From NCBI RefSeq assembly GCF_002947535.1, contig NZ_PUAP01000004.1, forward strand, positions 38,144 through 102,143: a stretch of 64,000 nucleotides of DNA, written 5' to 3'. Each line of letters starts with the position of its first letter. Position 1 is the first letter of the stretch. This document shows, piece after piece, positions 37,000 through 47,501 of the stretch. The position numbers were made by a program, and so were the translations under genes. Source of the DNA: Enterococcus mundtii. GTDB taxonomy: Bacteria; Bacillota; Bacilli; Lactobacillales; Enterococcaceae. The notes under the pieces were generated by a model. That model was not told the origin of the DNA. It ran no database searches and was given only the letters and a program-made list of their open reading frames with translations.

Positions 37000-37635
37000 T
37001 TATTTCTTTTTACTACTATTTAAACCGAATGGAATCCGGCTTTCTGTTTTATTTTTGATTCGTTTGATATTGTCTTTATGACGGTAAAAAATAAAGGCGG
37101 AGACACCACAAGCAATCAGTGTCAACAGTAAATTTGGTTCTGGCAAGATCGCTGGCGCAATATATGGTAAGAAGATGGTGGATAATGTGATCAAGACCGC
37201 ACTGATCATGCTCGTTAAGCTTACCATGCTCGTGCAGTATAAACTGATCACGAAAATTGCTGATGAATAAAGAAAGAACAGTGGATTAAAACCTAACAAC
37301 ATACCGGCACTTGTCGCCACTGCTTTGCCGCCTTTGAACTTAGCAAAGATCGGAAATGTATGTCCTAAGATCGCACAGACACCAAACCACAATGGATTGA
37401 CAGAAGTGACATGGAAAATGACAGGCAAGGCGGTTGCTAATGTTCCTTTTAAGATGTCCATGAATAACACGACTGTTCCAGCAGTTTTACCTAAAACACG
37501 GAATGTATTGGTTGTACCCATGTTCCCACTACCATGTTCGCGGATGTCTTTTTTAAAAAAGATTTTACCAACCCATACTCCAGATGGAATGGAACCCAAA
37601 AGATATGCTACAATAAACAATAAGATTATTTTCAT
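37000..37635 (-). CDS. plsY: Glycerol-3-phosphate acyltransferase PlsY
   Basis: A 211-residue membrane acyltransferase that uses acyl-phosphate to acylate glycerol-3-phosphate, the first step of phospholipid synthesis. Motifs are [12 protein letters not shown] (1), [16 protein letters not shown] (2) and [13 protein letters not shown] (3), among about five membrane helices. AAAGAGG precedes the start on the minus strand. It is adjacent to topoisomerase IV genes, as in many Firmicutes. Confidence 0.96.
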   Translation of the reverse strand: MKIILLFIVAYLLGSIPSGVWVGKIFFKKDIREHGSGNMGTTNTFRVLGKTAGTVVLFMDILKGTLATALPVIFHVTSVNPLWFGVCAILGHTFPIFAKFKGGKAVATSAGMLLGFNPLFFLYSSAIFVISLYCTSMVSLTSMISAVLITLSTIFLPYIAPAILPEPNLLLTLIACGVSAFIFYRHKDNIKRIKNKTESRIPFGLNSSKKK

Positions 37636-37732
37636 TTTTTAACCTCTTTCAAGTTGAAACTAATGTATATTTTAGCATGAAAGAATGCTTCAAACAATCG
37701 AAAAAATCGAGCGAATGAAAGGAGCTATCCTC

Positions 37733-38158
37733 ATGTCATTTAAAAATCCAGAACAAGCGAATATTTTTCGCTATCTCCAAGAAGCAAAAACGATCGCGGT
37801 CGTTGGTTTAAGTAATAAACCCGAACGGACAAGTTATCAGATCGCACAATTACTACAAGAACACGGCTATCGTATCATCCCAGTCAATCCCGTATTAGCA
37901 GGGGAAGAAGTGTTGGGCGAAACTGTTGTCGCACAGCTGACAGATATCAATGAACCCATCGATATCGTGGATATTTTCCGCCGTAGTGAGTTTTTACCAG
38001 AAGTAGCGGTAGATTTCCTGAAAACTGATGCGAAGGTCTTCTGGGCACAGCTAGGCATTGAAAATGAAGAAGCGGCTGAAATGCTCCAAGCAGCTGGAAG
38101 AAATGATGTCGTCATGGATCGCTGCATCAAAATCGAACTAGCAAAGATGGAACAATAA
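37733..38158 (+). CDS. CoA-binding domain protein (YccU-like)
   Basis: A 141-residue single Rossmann-type CoA-binding domain: TIAVVGLSNKPERTSYQIAQ, YRIIPVNPVLAGEEVLGE, and VDIFRRSEFLPEVA. Members bind CoA or a nucleotide; the physiological role is unclear. Start 37733 follows GAAAGGAGC. It is divergent from plsY and upstream of parE, a conserved neighbourhood. Confidence 0.9.
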   Translation: MSFKNPEQANIFRYLQEAKTIAVVGLSNKPERTSYQIAQLLQEHGYRIIPVNPVLAGEEVLGETVVAQLTDINEPIDIVDIFRRSEFLPEVAVDFLKTDAKVFWAQLGIENEEAAEMLQAAGRNDVVMDRCIKIELAKMEQ

Positions 38159-38419
38159 AAAAATACCAGAAGCGCAGATCCTGATACTCAGTGACGCTTC
38201 TTGTGGAGACTGTTTTGTTAGATTGTGAAAAGACCTGTTATCCATTAAAAAAAGAGTAAGTGATCGTCGCCACAGACATGCTGAGAGAAAAGAATGAAAA
38301 AAGCGGGAGAGTTGGTTGTTTCTTGTAATTCTGACCTTCCCTCTTTTTTTTTGAGGACTTTTCTAGTATGATAAGCGTGGTGCGGTTATATCGCAAGTAT
38401 TATTGAAGGAGCGTTTGCC

Positions 38420-40465
38420 TTGGCAAAAAAAATTAAAAATGAATACAATGATGCCTCGATCCAAGTTCTTGAAGGATTAGAAGCAGTAAGAAAACGACCA
38501 GGTATGTATATCGGGTCGACTGATAGCCGAGGCTTGCATCATTTAGTCTATGAAATCGTTGATAATGCCGTAGATGAAGCTTTATCAGGCTACGGAAATG
38601 AAATCGCTGTGACGATCCACGAGGACAACAGCGTGACTGTTACTGATAGTGGACGTGGCATGCCTGTTGGGATGCACGCTTCAGGAATCCCAACGGTCGA
38701 AGTTATTTTCACTGTGTTACATGCCGGCGGTAAATTTGGCCAAGGAGGATATAAAACTTCTGGCGGACTTCATGGTGTAGGTGCCAGTGTCGTCAATGCT
38801 TTATCTAAATGGCTGACAGTGACGATCGTGCGAGATGGTATCGAATACCAACAAACATTCAAACAAGGTGGTAAACCAGACGGAACATTGAAAAAAATCG
38901 GTAAAACGAAGAAAGCCAATGGCACGTCTGTCCATTTCTTACCAGATGATAGTATTTTCTCAACGACGAAATTTTCCTATGATACGTTATCTGAACGTTT
39001 AAGAGAGTCTGCATTTCTGTTAAAAGGTGTGAAAATCACTTTGACAGATCTAAGAGGCGACGAAACAGTTCAAGAGGTCTTCCATTACGAAGAGGGAATC
39101 AAAGAATTTGTTGCCTATCTGAATGAAGAAAAAGATACGTTGACACCAGTAGTCTATTTCTCTGGTGAAAAAGAAGGAATCGAAGTAGAAGTGGCCTATC
39201 AGTATAATGATGGCTATTCTGAAAATGTGCTATCGTTTGTCAATAATGTGCGAACAAAAGATGGTGGTACGCATGAAGTCGGCATGAAAACAGCAATGAC
39301 CAAAGCCTACAATGAATATGCCCGCAAAGTAGGTTTGTTGAAAGAACGAGATAAAAACCTAGAAGGCAGCGACTTCCGTGAAGGATTAGCAACGGTCTTA
39401 TCCATTCGTGTGCCGGAACATCTGCTACAATTTGAAGGTCAAACGAAAGAAAAATTAGGCACACCGATTGCCCGCTCAGTCGTTGATAATGTCATGAGTG
39501 AACAAATGGGCTTTTACTTGCAAGAAAACAGTGAGATGAGCCAAATGCTGATCCGTAAAGCAATCAAAGCGAGAGAAGCACGTGAAGCCGCTCGTAAAGC
39601 CAGAGAAGAAAGCCGTAACGGAAAGAAACGTAAAAAGGGTGAATCTTTGCTTTCTGGAAAATTGACACCTGCGCAATCGAGAAACCCTAAGAAAAATGAA
39701 TTGTATCTTGTCGAAGGAGATTCAGCCGGTGGATCAGCCAAACAAGGTAGAGATCGGAAATTCCAAGCGATATTGCCACTTCGAGGTAAAGTTATCAATA
39801 CCGAAAAAGCAAAAATGCAAGATATCTTAAAAAATGAAGAAATCAATACGATGATCTATACGATCGGTGCCGGCGTCGGCCCTGAATTTTCACTTGAAGA
39901 TTGCAACTACGACAAGATCATCATCATGACCGATGCGGATACCGATGGTGCCCATATCCAGGTCTTATTGTTGACATTTTTCTATCGCTATATGAAACCA
40001 TTGATCGAAGCAGGAAAAGTTTACATTGCTTTACCGCCGCTATATAAAGTATCTAAAGGTCAAGGGAAAAAACAAGTAGTCGAGTACGCTTGGACCGATG
40101 ACGAACTAGCTGCAGTCATCAAGACTGTTGGAAAAGGGTATATGTTGCAACGTTACAAAGGTCTTGGAGAGATGAATGCGGAGCAGTTATGGGAAACGAC
40201 GATGGACCCGACCTCTCGGACGCTGATCCGAGTGAGAATCGATGATGCTGCCCAAGCAGAGCGACGTGTGACCACCTTGATGGGGGATAAAGTCGAACCA
40301 CGTCGTAAATGGATCGAAAACCATGTCCAATTCAGCTTAGAAGAAGAGCGCAGCATTCTAGACAAAAAAGAAGAAACTGAGACTTCTGCCTCTGTCTCTA
40401 ATGACCTATTAGAGGAAGAGCGCGCAGAAGAAAATAAAAATGAACAATCAGTTGATGTAGAATAG
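38420..40465 (+). CDS. parE: DNA topoisomerase IV subunit B
   Basis: A 681-residue GHKL-type ATPase subunit of topoisomerase IV, which unlinks daughter chromosomes. Shown are VRKRPGMYIGSTDSRGLHHL, EIVDNAVDEALSGYG (ATP and Mg binding), the TOPRIM EGDSAGGSAKQGRDR, and MTDADTDGAHIQ. QRYKGLGEMNAEQLWETT is near the C-terminus. The start is TTG behind GAAGGAG. parC follows after 11 bases. Confidence 0.96.
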   Translation: MAKKIKNEYNDASIQVLEGLEAVRKRPGMYIGSTDSRGLHHLVYEIVDNAVDEALSGYGNEIAVTIHEDNSVTVTDSGRGMPVGMHASGIPTVEVIFTVLHAGGKFGQGGYKTSGGLHGVGASVVNALSKWLTVTIVRDGIEYQQTFKQGGKPDGTLKKIGKTKKANGTSVHFLPDDSIFSTTKFSYDTLSERLRESAFLLKGVKITLTDLRGDETVQEVFHYEEGIKEFVAYLNEEKDTLTPVVYFSGEKEGIEVEVAYQYNDGYSENVLSFVNNVRTKDGGTHEVGMKTAMTKAYNEYARKVGLLKERDKNLEGSDFREGLATVLSIRVPEHLLQFEGQTKEKLGTPIARSVVDNVMSEQMGFYLQENSEMSQMLIRKAIKAREAREAARKAREESRNGKKRKKGESLLSGKLTPAQSRNPKKNELYLVEGDSAGGSAKQGRDRKFQAILPLRGKVINTEKAKMQDILKNEEINTMIYTIGAGVGPEFSLEDCNYDKIIIMTDADTDGAHIQVLLLTFFYRYMKPLIEAGKVYIALPPLYKVSKGQGKKQVVEYAWTDDELAAVIKTVGKGYMLQRYKGLGEMNAEQLWETTMDPTSRTLIRVRIDDAAQAERRVTTLMGDKVEPRRKWIENHVQFSLEEERSILDKKEETETSASVSNDLLEEERAEENKNEQSVDVE

Positions 40466-40476
40466 GAGGTCACCTA

Positions 40477-42927
40477 ATGGAAGAACGTCAAGAAATCCAA
40501 GAATTAACGTTAGAAGAAGTGATGGGTGACCGCTTCGGACGTTACTCGAAATATATTATTCAAGAACGTGCTTTGCCGGATATCCGTGATGGTCTGAAAC
40601 CCGTTCAACGTCGTATTTTATTTGCGATGAACAAAGATGGCAATACGTTTGATAAAGGATTCCGTAAATCAGCTAAATCCGTCGGGAATATCATGGGTAA
40701 TTATCATCCCCATGGCGATAGCAGTATCTATGACGCAATGGTTCGTATGAGTCAAGATTGGAAACTACGAGAAGTACTCGTAGAAATGCACGGAAACAAC
40801 GGAAGTATGGATGGAGACCCACCAGCGGCGATGCGTTATACAGAAGCGCGCTTATCGAAATTGAGTGGTGAGATGCTTGCTGATATCGAAAAAAATACGG
40901 TCGACCTTGTGTGGAACTTTGATGATACTGAAAAAGAGCCGACTGTATTACCAGCGAGATACCCCAATCTATTAGTCAATGGATCAACCGGTATCTCTGC
41001 GGGCTATGCGACTGAGATACCAACGCACAATCTAGCGGAAGTCATTGATGGAACGGTCTATATGATCGACCATCCACAAGCCAGTTTAGACAAATTGATG
41101 GAATTCATTCCTGGTCCTGATTTTCCAACTGGGGGCATTTTACAAGGAAAAGATGAAATCAAGAAAGCCTATGAAACTGGTCGTGGGAAAGTGATCTTAC
41201 GCTCGAAAACGGCGATTGAATCTATTAAAGGAAACAAGCAACAAATCGTGATCACTGAGATTCCTTACGAAGTGAACAAAGCGACTCTTGTCAAAAAAAT
41301 GGATGAGATACGTTTGAACAAGAAAATCGATGGGATCGCAGAAGTTCGTGACGAAAGTGATCGTACGGGACTACAGATCGTTGTGGAGTTGAAAAAAGAC
41401 GCTAACGCTCAAGGGATCTTGAATTATTTATTCAAGAATACCGAATTACAGATCAACTACAACTTCAATATGGTGGCAATCGATCATATGACGCCTCACC
41501 AAGTAGGTTTGAAGGATATTTTAAGTAGTTACATCGAGCACCGCAAACAAGTGATCACTAAACGTAGTCAGTTTGACTTGGAAAAAGCCCAAAGAAGGCA
41601 ACATATCGTTGAAGGTTTGATGAAGGCTCTATCGATTTTAGATGAAGTCATTGCAACGATCCGTGAAAGTAAAGATAAAAAAGATGCGAAACACAATCTA
41701 GTCCAAATGTTCCAATTTACAGAAGAACAAGCGGAAGCAATCGTTACCTTGCAGCTTTATCGTTTGACGAATACAGACATTACTGAACTACGTCGTGAAT
41801 CGCAAGAATTGATTGCTCTGATCACTGAATTAAATAAAATCCTTTCAAACGATAAAGAGTTGTTTTCTGTCATGAAAAAAGAACTCCGTGAAGTCAAGAA
41901 GAAATATGCTTCCTCTCGTTTGACGATGATCGAAGATGAAATCGAAGAAATCAAAATCGATACACAAGTATTGGTAGCGCAAGAGGATGTCATTGTCAGT
42001 GTGACACGTGAAGGCTATGTGAAACGAACAAGTCTCCGTTCATACAGCGCATCAAAACCAGAAGAAATCGGCATGCGTGAAGGTGATTACCTTTTATATG
42101 CTGGGGAACTGAATACCTTGGATCATCTATTATTGGTCACTAATAAAGCCAATGTGATCTATCGCCCAGTCCATGAACTGCCAGATTTGAAATGGAAAGA
42201 TGCCGGTGAGCATATCTCACAAACGATATTGAATCTAGCTGTTGATGAATCGATTTTAGCGGTATTCCCATATCAGAAGATCGATTCAGAAAAAACATTT
42301 GTATTTATCAGTAAAAATGGCTTGATCAAACAGACGCGGATGACAGATTTTGAACCATGGCGTACGTATAAGAGTCGCCCATTGAGCGGCATGAAACTTA
42401 AAGCCAGTGAAGATGAATTAGTGGCTGTTTATCTAGAAAAAGAACAGACAGATCGTGATGTTTTCCTTGTTACGAATCAAGGAATGGGCCTACGCTATCC
42501 ACTGACTGAAGTACCAGTCGTCGGCACGAAAGCCGCAGGCGTCAAATCCATCAACTTGAAAGAAGAAGATTTTGTCGTTAATGGTTTACTTGTTTTGGCA
42601 GAAGGGGATACGCCTATCGTTATCGTCAGTCAACGTGGGGCAGTAAAACGAATGCTGGCACAAGAAATCAGTCAGACTTCTCGTGCCAAGCGAGGTGTGA
42701 CTGTATTGCGAGAATTGAAGAAACAACCACATCGAGTGGTCTATATGTCAGAAGGTCACGCTAAAACGATGACATTGATCAACCAAAAAGGACAAGAATT
42801 ACCAATCGACCCGACGGATTATCCAATCGGTGATCGTACGTCCAACGGTTCATTTGTTTTAGATGAGAAAAAAGGCGGAGAAGTACAGATGGTGGTTGAT
42901 TCTCCGACAATGGATATCCAGGAATAA
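40477..42927 (+). CDS. parC: DNA topoisomerase IV subunit A
   Basis: An 816-residue DNA-cleaving subunit. The catalytic Tyr lies in AAMRYTEARLSK (Tyr near 120). The quinolone-region helix is HPHGDSSIYDAMVRMSQDW, with Ser present at the usual resistance position; the residue usually Glu (position 84 in S. aureus GrlA numbering) is Asp here. The C-terminal beta-pinwheel begins around residue 500. AGGAGG precedes the ATG. parE-parC order identifies it as ParC and not GyrA. Confidence 0.96.
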   Translation: MEERQEIQELTLEEVMGDRFGRYSKYIIQERALPDIRDGLKPVQRRILFAMNKDGNTFDKGFRKSAKSVGNIMGNYHPHGDSSIYDAMVRMSQDWKLREVLVEMHGNNGSMDGDPPAAMRYTEARLSKLSGEMLADIEKNTVDLVWNFDDTEKEPTVLPARYPNLLVNGSTGISAGYATEIPTHNLAEVIDGTVYMIDHPQASLDKLMEFIPGPDFPTGGILQGKDEIKKAYETGRGKVILRSKTAIESIKGNKQQIVITEIPYEVNKATLVKKMDEIRLNKKIDGIAEVRDESDRTGLQIVVELKKDANAQGILNYLFKNTELQINYNFNMVAIDHMTPHQVGLKDILSSYIEHRKQVITKRSQFDLEKAQRRQHIVEGLMKALSILDEVIATIRESKDKKDAKHNLVQMFQFTEEQAEAIVTLQLYRLTNTDITELRRESQELIALITELNKILSNDKELFSVMKKELREVKKKYASSRLTMIEDEIEEIKIDTQVLVAQEDVIVSVTREGYVKRTSLRSYSASKPEEIGMREGDYLLYAGELNTLDHLLLVTNKANVIYRPVHELPDLKWKDAGEHISQTILNLAVDESILAVFPYQKIDSEKTFVFISKNGLIKQTRMTDFEPWRTYKSRPLSGMKLKASEDELVAVYLEKEQTDRDVFLVTNQGMGLRYPLTEVPVVGTKAAGVKSINLKEEDFVVNGLLVLAEGDTPIVIVSQRGAVKRMLAQEISQTSRAKRGVTVLRELKKQPHRVVYMSEGHAKTMTLINQKGQELPIDPTDYPIGDRTSNGSFVLDEKKGGEVQMVVDSPTMDIQE

Positions 42928-42947
42928 CTGTTATAGTTTTTTATGAA

Positions 42948-42981
42948 ATAGCCGGCAACTGTATTATTACAGTTGCCAGCT
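42948..42981 (+). terminator. Intrinsic terminator of parE-parC
   Basis: ATAGC-CGGCAACTGTA pairs with TACAGTTGCC-AGCTAT, then TTTTGTTT follows. Confidence 0.9.
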
Positions 42982-43097
42982 ATTTTTGTTTATTAAAAGA
43001 AAATTAATACTTGCACAAATGAAATATGAATAGATTCACAATACATAAATGCTAATATATCAACTTTAATAACGGTTATTATTTTATATTCGCCTTA

Positions 43098-43109
43098 TTT
43101 GTTAACAAA
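43098..43109. promoter_or_regulatory. Palindromic operator candidate upstream of pflB
   Basis: TTTGTTAACAAA is a perfect 12-base palindrome 16 bases before the -35. It resembles Rex-type (TTGTnnA) operators used for redox control of fermentation genes. Assignment is inference. Confidence 0.4.
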
Positions 43110-43124
43110 AAAACAAGAAAACCC

Positions 43125-43152
43125 TTGCATTGGAGGTGACATGTGTTATACT
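43125..43152 (+). promoter_or_regulatory. Promoter of pflB
   Basis: TTGCAT and TATACT are 16 bases apart with an extended TG before the -10; it lies about 48 bases before the start codon. Confidence 0.8.
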
Positions 43153-43199
43153 TATCACGTAAAAACTGTTACATAAAACAGAAACGGGAGGTCCATACG

Positions 43200-45431
43200 A
43201 TGGAACAATGGAATGGATTTAAAGGAACCAAATGGAAAGAAGGCGTGGATACACGTGACTTTATCCAAAATAACTATACAGAATACCGCGGTGATGACAG
43301 CTTTTTAGAAAAACCGACTGAAGCGACAGAAAACTTGTGGGAAAAATTACAAAAACTGAATGATATCCAATTCGAACGTAACGGTGTTTACGACATGGAT
43401 ACAGATGTCGTATCAACGATCACTTCTCACGAAGCAGGATACCTAGACAAAGACTTGGAACAAATCGTCGGTCTACAAACTGAAACACCATTGAAACAAG
43501 CATTCATGCCATTCGGCGGCATCAACATGGCGAATCATGCGTTGACAAGTAATGGCTATGAGCCAAAAGATGAGTTAACACATATTTTCACAGACTGGAG
43601 AAAAACACATAACCAAGGTGTATTCGATGCTTATACAGCTGAAATGCGTGCTGCACGTAAAAACAAAATCATCACTGGACTTCCTGACGCTTACGGACGT
43701 GGCCGCATCATCGGTGACTACCGTCGTATCGCATTGTACGGAATCGACTATTTAATGGCTCAAAAGAAAAAAGACCATGACAATACAGGCTACCATACGA
43801 TGAGTGAAGACGTGATCCGTCTTCGTGAAGAAATTTCAGAACAATATCGTGCTTTAGCTCAAATGAAAGAAATGGCTGCTAAATATGGTTATGATATTTC
43901 AAAACCAGCGGCAAACGCAAAAGAAGCGGTTCAATGGTTATACTTTGGTTATCTAGCAGCAATCAAATCTCAAAATGGTGCAGCGATGTCTATCGGACGT
44001 ATCTCAGCATTCTTAGATATTTATATCCAACGTGATTTAGACAATGGTGTGATCACTGAAAGAGAAGCGCAAGAATTGATCGACCATTTAGTAATGAAAC
44101 TACGTATGGTTAAATTTGCACGTACGCCTGAATACAACCAATTATTCTCTGGCTTCCCGATCTGGGCAACTTTATCAATTGCTGGTATGGGCTTAGACGG
44201 ACGTTCATTAGTCACAAAAAATGATTTCCGTATGTTACACACATTGACGAATATGGGACCTTCACCAGAACCAAACTTAACTGTCTTATATTCAGAAAAC
44301 TTACCAGAAGGCTTCAGAACTTATGCAAGTAAAATTGCGATCGAAAGTTCTTCGATCCAATTTGAAAATGATAACTTGCTTCGTGAGCAATGGGGATCAG
44401 ACGACTGTGCGATCGCATGTTGTGTATCTGGAACTGTAGTTGGTAAAGATATGCAATTCTTCGGTGCTCGTGCAAACTTAGCGAAAGCTTTGTTATACGC
44501 GATCAACGGTGGTGTTGACGAAATGACAGGCGCACAAGTAGGTCCTGAATATCGTCCGATCACAAGCGACACATTAGACTTTGAAGAAGTAAAACACAAC
44601 TTCATGAACATCATGGACTGGTTAGCTGAGCTTTATGTCAATACGCTAAACATCATCCACTATATGCACGACAAATATTCTTATGAAGCAGCACAATTAG
44701 CTGTCATGGATACTGACTTGAAACGTACATTTGCGACAGGTATCGCTGGTATCTCTCACGCAGCAGATAGCTTGTCTGCTATCAAATATGCACAAGTTAA
44801 ACCGATCCGTAATGAAAAAGGGATCACAGTTGACTTTGAAGTTACTGGAGATTTCCCTAAATATGGTAATGACGACGACCGCGCCGATGAAATCGCGGAA
44901 TGGGTATTAGAATACTTCATGGGTCAAATCAAACGCCATAAAACATACCGTAACTCAACTCCGACAACTTCATTGTTGACGATCACATCAAATGTGGTTT
45001 ACGGTAAAAATACAGGGAATACACCTGACGGACGTGAAGCTGGTAAACCATTAGCGCCTGGTGCAAACCCAAGTTATCAAGCAGAACAAAATGGGTTACT
45101 TGCAAGCTTGAACTCTACAGCGAAATTCAACTATGCACATGCTCGCGATGGTATCTCTAATACTCAAACAATCAATCCTTCTGGTTTAGGGAAAGATGAA
45201 GAAACAAGAATCGACAACTTGCGTAACGTCTTAGATGGCTACTTCTCTAGAGGTGCGTACCACTTGAACGTGAACGTATTCAGTAATGACTTATTACGTG
45301 ATGCAATGGAAAACCCAATGAAATATCCAAACTTAACGATCCGTGTTTCTGGATATGCGGTTAAATTCCGTGACTTGACAAGAGAACAACAATTAGACGT
45401 ATTAATGAGAACGTCACACGACAGAATGTAA
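43200..45431 (+). CDS. pflB: Formate acetyltransferase (pyruvate formate-lyase)
   Basis: A 743-residue glycyl-radical enzyme that converts pyruvate and CoA to acetyl-CoA and formate in anaerobic mixed-acid fermentation. The thiyl pair is Cys407-Cys408 in CAIACCVSG, and the radical Gly718 lies in [13 protein letters not shown]. Start 43200 follows GGGAGG; the upstream in-frame ATG at 43143 lies in the promoter. The activase gene follows 200 bases later with a terminator between, so read-through or a separate start is needed. Confidence 0.98.
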   Translation: MEQWNGFKGTKWKEGVDTRDFIQNNYTEYRGDDSFLEKPTEATENLWEKLQKLNDIQFERNGVYDMDTDVVSTITSHEAGYLDKDLEQIVGLQTETPLKQAFMPFGGINMANHALTSNGYEPKDELTHIFTDWRKTHNQGVFDAYTAEMRAARKNKIITGLPDAYGRGRIIGDYRRIALYGIDYLMAQKKKDHDNTGYHTMSEDVIRLREEISEQYRALAQMKEMAAKYGYDISKPAANAKEAVQWLYFGYLAAIKSQNGAAMSIGRISAFLDIYIQRDLDNGVITEREAQELIDHLVMKLRMVKFARTPEYNQLFSGFPIWATLSIAGMGLDGRSLVTKNDFRMLHTLTNMGPSPEPNLTVLYSENLPEGFRTYASKIAIESSSIQFENDNLLREQWGSDDCAIACCVSGTVVGKDMQFFGARANLAKALLYAINGGVDEMTGAQVGPEYRPITSDTLDFEEVKHNFMNIMDWLAELYVNTLNIIHYMHDKYSYEAAQLAVMDTDLKRTFATGIAGISHAADSLSAIKYAQVKPIRNEKGITVDFEVTGDFPKYGNDDDRADEIAEWVLEYFMGQIKRHKTYRNSTPTTSLLTITSNVVYGKNTGNTPDGREAGKPLAPGANPSYQAEQNGLLASLNSTAKFNYAHARDGISNTQTINPSGLGKDEETRIDNLRNVLDGYFSRGAYHLNVNVFSNDLLRDAMENPMKYPNLTIRVSGYAVKFRDLTREQQLDVLMRTSHDRM

Positions 45432-45448
45432 GACACTCAATGCAGTGT

Positions 45449-45496
45449 AAAAAGGAAAGGCAAAAGTTCCGCATGAGCTTTTGTCTTCCTTTTTTA
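45449..45496 (+). terminator. Terminator between pflB and pflA
   Basis: AAAAAGGAAAGGCAAAAG pairs imperfectly with CTTTTGTCTTCCTTTTTT, T-rich at its end. It may dampen pflA relative to pflB. Confidence 0.85.
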
Positions 45497-45630
45497 CAAC
45501 TAGCTTGTGAGCAAAGCATCTCTCTAATACTTGTGGTCAGCCGATAGACCTCATCATTACCGATTAGTGAGAAGTTGCAACATTGTCCGTGGCTCATGAC
45601 GAAAGAAACTAAAGAAAAGAAGTGATTAAG

Positions 45631-46392
45631 ATGGAAGAACAAACAAAAGGCTATGTCCATTCAATTGAAACATTTGGATCTGTAGATGGACCAGGCGTTC
45701 GCTTTGTCGTCTTCATGCAAGGTTGTCGAATGCGTTGCGAATTTTGCCATAACCCAGACACTTGGAATATTGGTGGAGGAAAAGAATATACCGCAGAAGC
45801 AATTTTAGACCAAGCAGAACGTTACCGTTCTTATTGGGGAAAACAAGGAGGGATCACGATCAGTGGTGGTGAACCTTTATTGCAGATCGACTTCCTGATC
45901 GAGTTATTCCAAAAGGCGAAAAAACGCGGGATCCATACAACAATCGATACATGTGGGAAACCATTTAGCCACGATGAGCCTTTCTTTTCTCGTTTTGAAG
46001 AGTTGATGAACTATACGGACTTACTACTATTCGATATCAAACATATCGATAACGAAGCGCATAAAAAATTAACTCATTGGGGCAATGAAAATATCTTAGA
46101 AATGGCACAGTATCTCTCAGACATCAAGAAACCAGTCTGGATTCGTCATGTGTTAGTCCCAGAACGTAGTGACTACGATGAGTATTTGATCCGCCTTGAT
46201 GCATTCATCAAAACACTTGAGAATGTCGATCGCGTGGAAATCCTTCCTTACCATACAATGGGTAGATACAAATGGGAGACACTTGGTTTAGCGTACCCAT
46301 TAGAAGGAATCGAGCCACCGACAAAAGAACGAGTAGAAAATGCTAAAAGGCTTCTTCATATTGAAGATTACAAAAAATATTTAACCAGATAG
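45631..46392 (+). CDS. pflA: Pyruvate formate-lyase-activating enzyme
   Basis: A 253-residue radical SAM activase that abstracts a hydrogen from the PflB glycine. The 4Fe-4S motif CRMRCEFCHNPDTW (C-x3-C-x2-C) is near residue 30, followed by ISGGEPLLQIDF, a SAM-binding segment. Start 45631 is chosen over GTG 45622 because GAAGTGA lies just before it. It follows pflB, its substrate protein. Confidence 0.96.
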   Translation: MEEQTKGYVHSIETFGSVDGPGVRFVVFMQGCRMRCEFCHNPDTWNIGGGKEYTAEAILDQAERYRSYWGKQGGITISGGEPLLQIDFLIELFQKAKKRGIHTTIDTCGKPFSHDEPFFSRFEELMNYTDLLLFDIKHIDNEAHKKLTHWGNENILEMAQYLSDIKKPVWIRHVLVPERSDYDEYLIRLDAFIKTLENVDRVEILPYHTMGRYKWETLGLAYPLEGIEPPTKERVENAKRLLHIEDYKKYLTR

Positions 46393-46398
46393 CTACTA

Positions 46399-46437
46399 AC
46401 GGAAGGAAGATAAGTATTGCTTCTTTCCGTTTTTTTG
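46399..46437 (+). terminator. Intrinsic terminator of pflA
   Basis: ACGGAAGGAAG pairs fully with CTTCTTTCCGT (one G-U), then seven T. Confidence 0.92.
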
Positions 46438-46476
46438 CTATTATTGAATAGGAGAAAACAAAAAGGAGCGAGTCAA

Positions 46477-47403
46477 ATGTCAAAAGTTTTAGTTTTTGGT
46501 CACCAAAATCCTGATACGGATGCAATTGGAGCAGCGATTGCATTTTCATATTTGCAAAACCAATTAGGAGTAAACGCTGAGCCTGTCGCTTTAGGCACGC
46601 CAAGTGAAGAAACACAATTTGCACTAGATTACTTCAAATTAGAGGCGCCACGAGTGATCACATCGATCAAAGAGGAACAAGCAGATGTTATGCTTGTCGA
46701 TCACAATGAATTTCAACAAAGCGTGGCAGATATTGCAGATGCAACGATTTTAGCAGTGGTTGACCATCATCGTATCGCGAACTTTGAAACAGCGAATCCA
46801 TTGTACTACCGTGCAGAGCCAGTAGGTTGTACAAGCACGATCATCCTAAAATTATTTAGAGAAAATCAAATTGAGATCCCTAAAGAAATTGCTGGGATCA
46901 TGTTATCAGCGATCATTTCAGATACATTGTTGTTCAAATCACCAACTTCAACAGAAGCAGATCAATTGGCTGCAAAAGAATTAGTTGAAATCTCCGGCGT
47001 AGACTTAGAAGCGTATGGTTTAGATATGTTGAAAGCAGGTACAAATCTAAGTGATAAACCAGCAGAAGTATTACTAGATCTAGATGCGAAAAGTTTTCCT
47101 ATGGGCGAAGCAAATGTTCGTATCGCTCAAGTCAATACAGTGGATCTAAATGAAGTAATGGATCGTCAAGTTGAACTTGAAACTGCCATGCAAGCAGAGA
47201 TCTTAACGAATGGCTATGATCTTTTTGTTCTTGTTGTAACAGATATTTTGAACAGCAACTCAGAATTATTGATTGCTGGCGAAAGAAAAGAACAAGTTGA
47301 ACAAGCTTTTGATGTGAAATTAGAAAACAATCGTGCATTTTTACAAGGGGTCGTTTCACGTAAAAAACAAGTGGTACCTCAATTAACAGAAGTTTTCAAT
47401 TAG
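46477..47403 (+). CDS. ppaC: Manganese-dependent inorganic pyrophosphatase
   Basis: A 308-residue family II pyrophosphatase of the DHH superfamily that splits pyrophosphate from biosynthesis. Metal ligands are in [18 protein letters not shown] and [10 protein letters not shown]; the C-terminal substrate site includes the SRKKQ block near the end. Start 46477 follows AAAAGGAGCG. A short gap with one terminator separates it from pflA. Confidence 0.97.
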   Translation: MSKVLVFGHQNPDTDAIGAAIAFSYLQNQLGVNAEPVALGTPSEETQFALDYFKLEAPRVITSIKEEQADVMLVDHNEFQQSVADIADATILAVVDHHRIANFETANPLYYRAEPVGCTSTIILKLFRENQIEIPKEIAGIMLSAIISDTLLFKSPTSTEADQLAAKELVEISGVDLEAYGLDMLKAGTNLSDKPAEVLLDLDAKSFPMGEANVRIAQVNTVDLNEVMDRQVELETAMQAEILTNGYDLFVLVVTDILNSNSELLIAGERKEQVEQAFDVKLENNRAFLQGVVSRKKQVVPQLTEVFN

Positions 47404-47424
47404 GAAATGAGATTGAAAGAAGGG

Positions 47425-47465
47425 AGTGGGAGTGTAACCAGTTGACTGGGACCTCCCGCTTTTTT
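47425..47465 (+). terminator. Intrinsic terminator of ppaC
   Basis: AGTGGGAG pairs with CTCCCGCT (one G-U), then six T. Confidence 0.8.
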
Positions 47466-47501
47466 CATTCAAGGTTTCACATAGAAAGCAGGTAAACAGA
47501 C

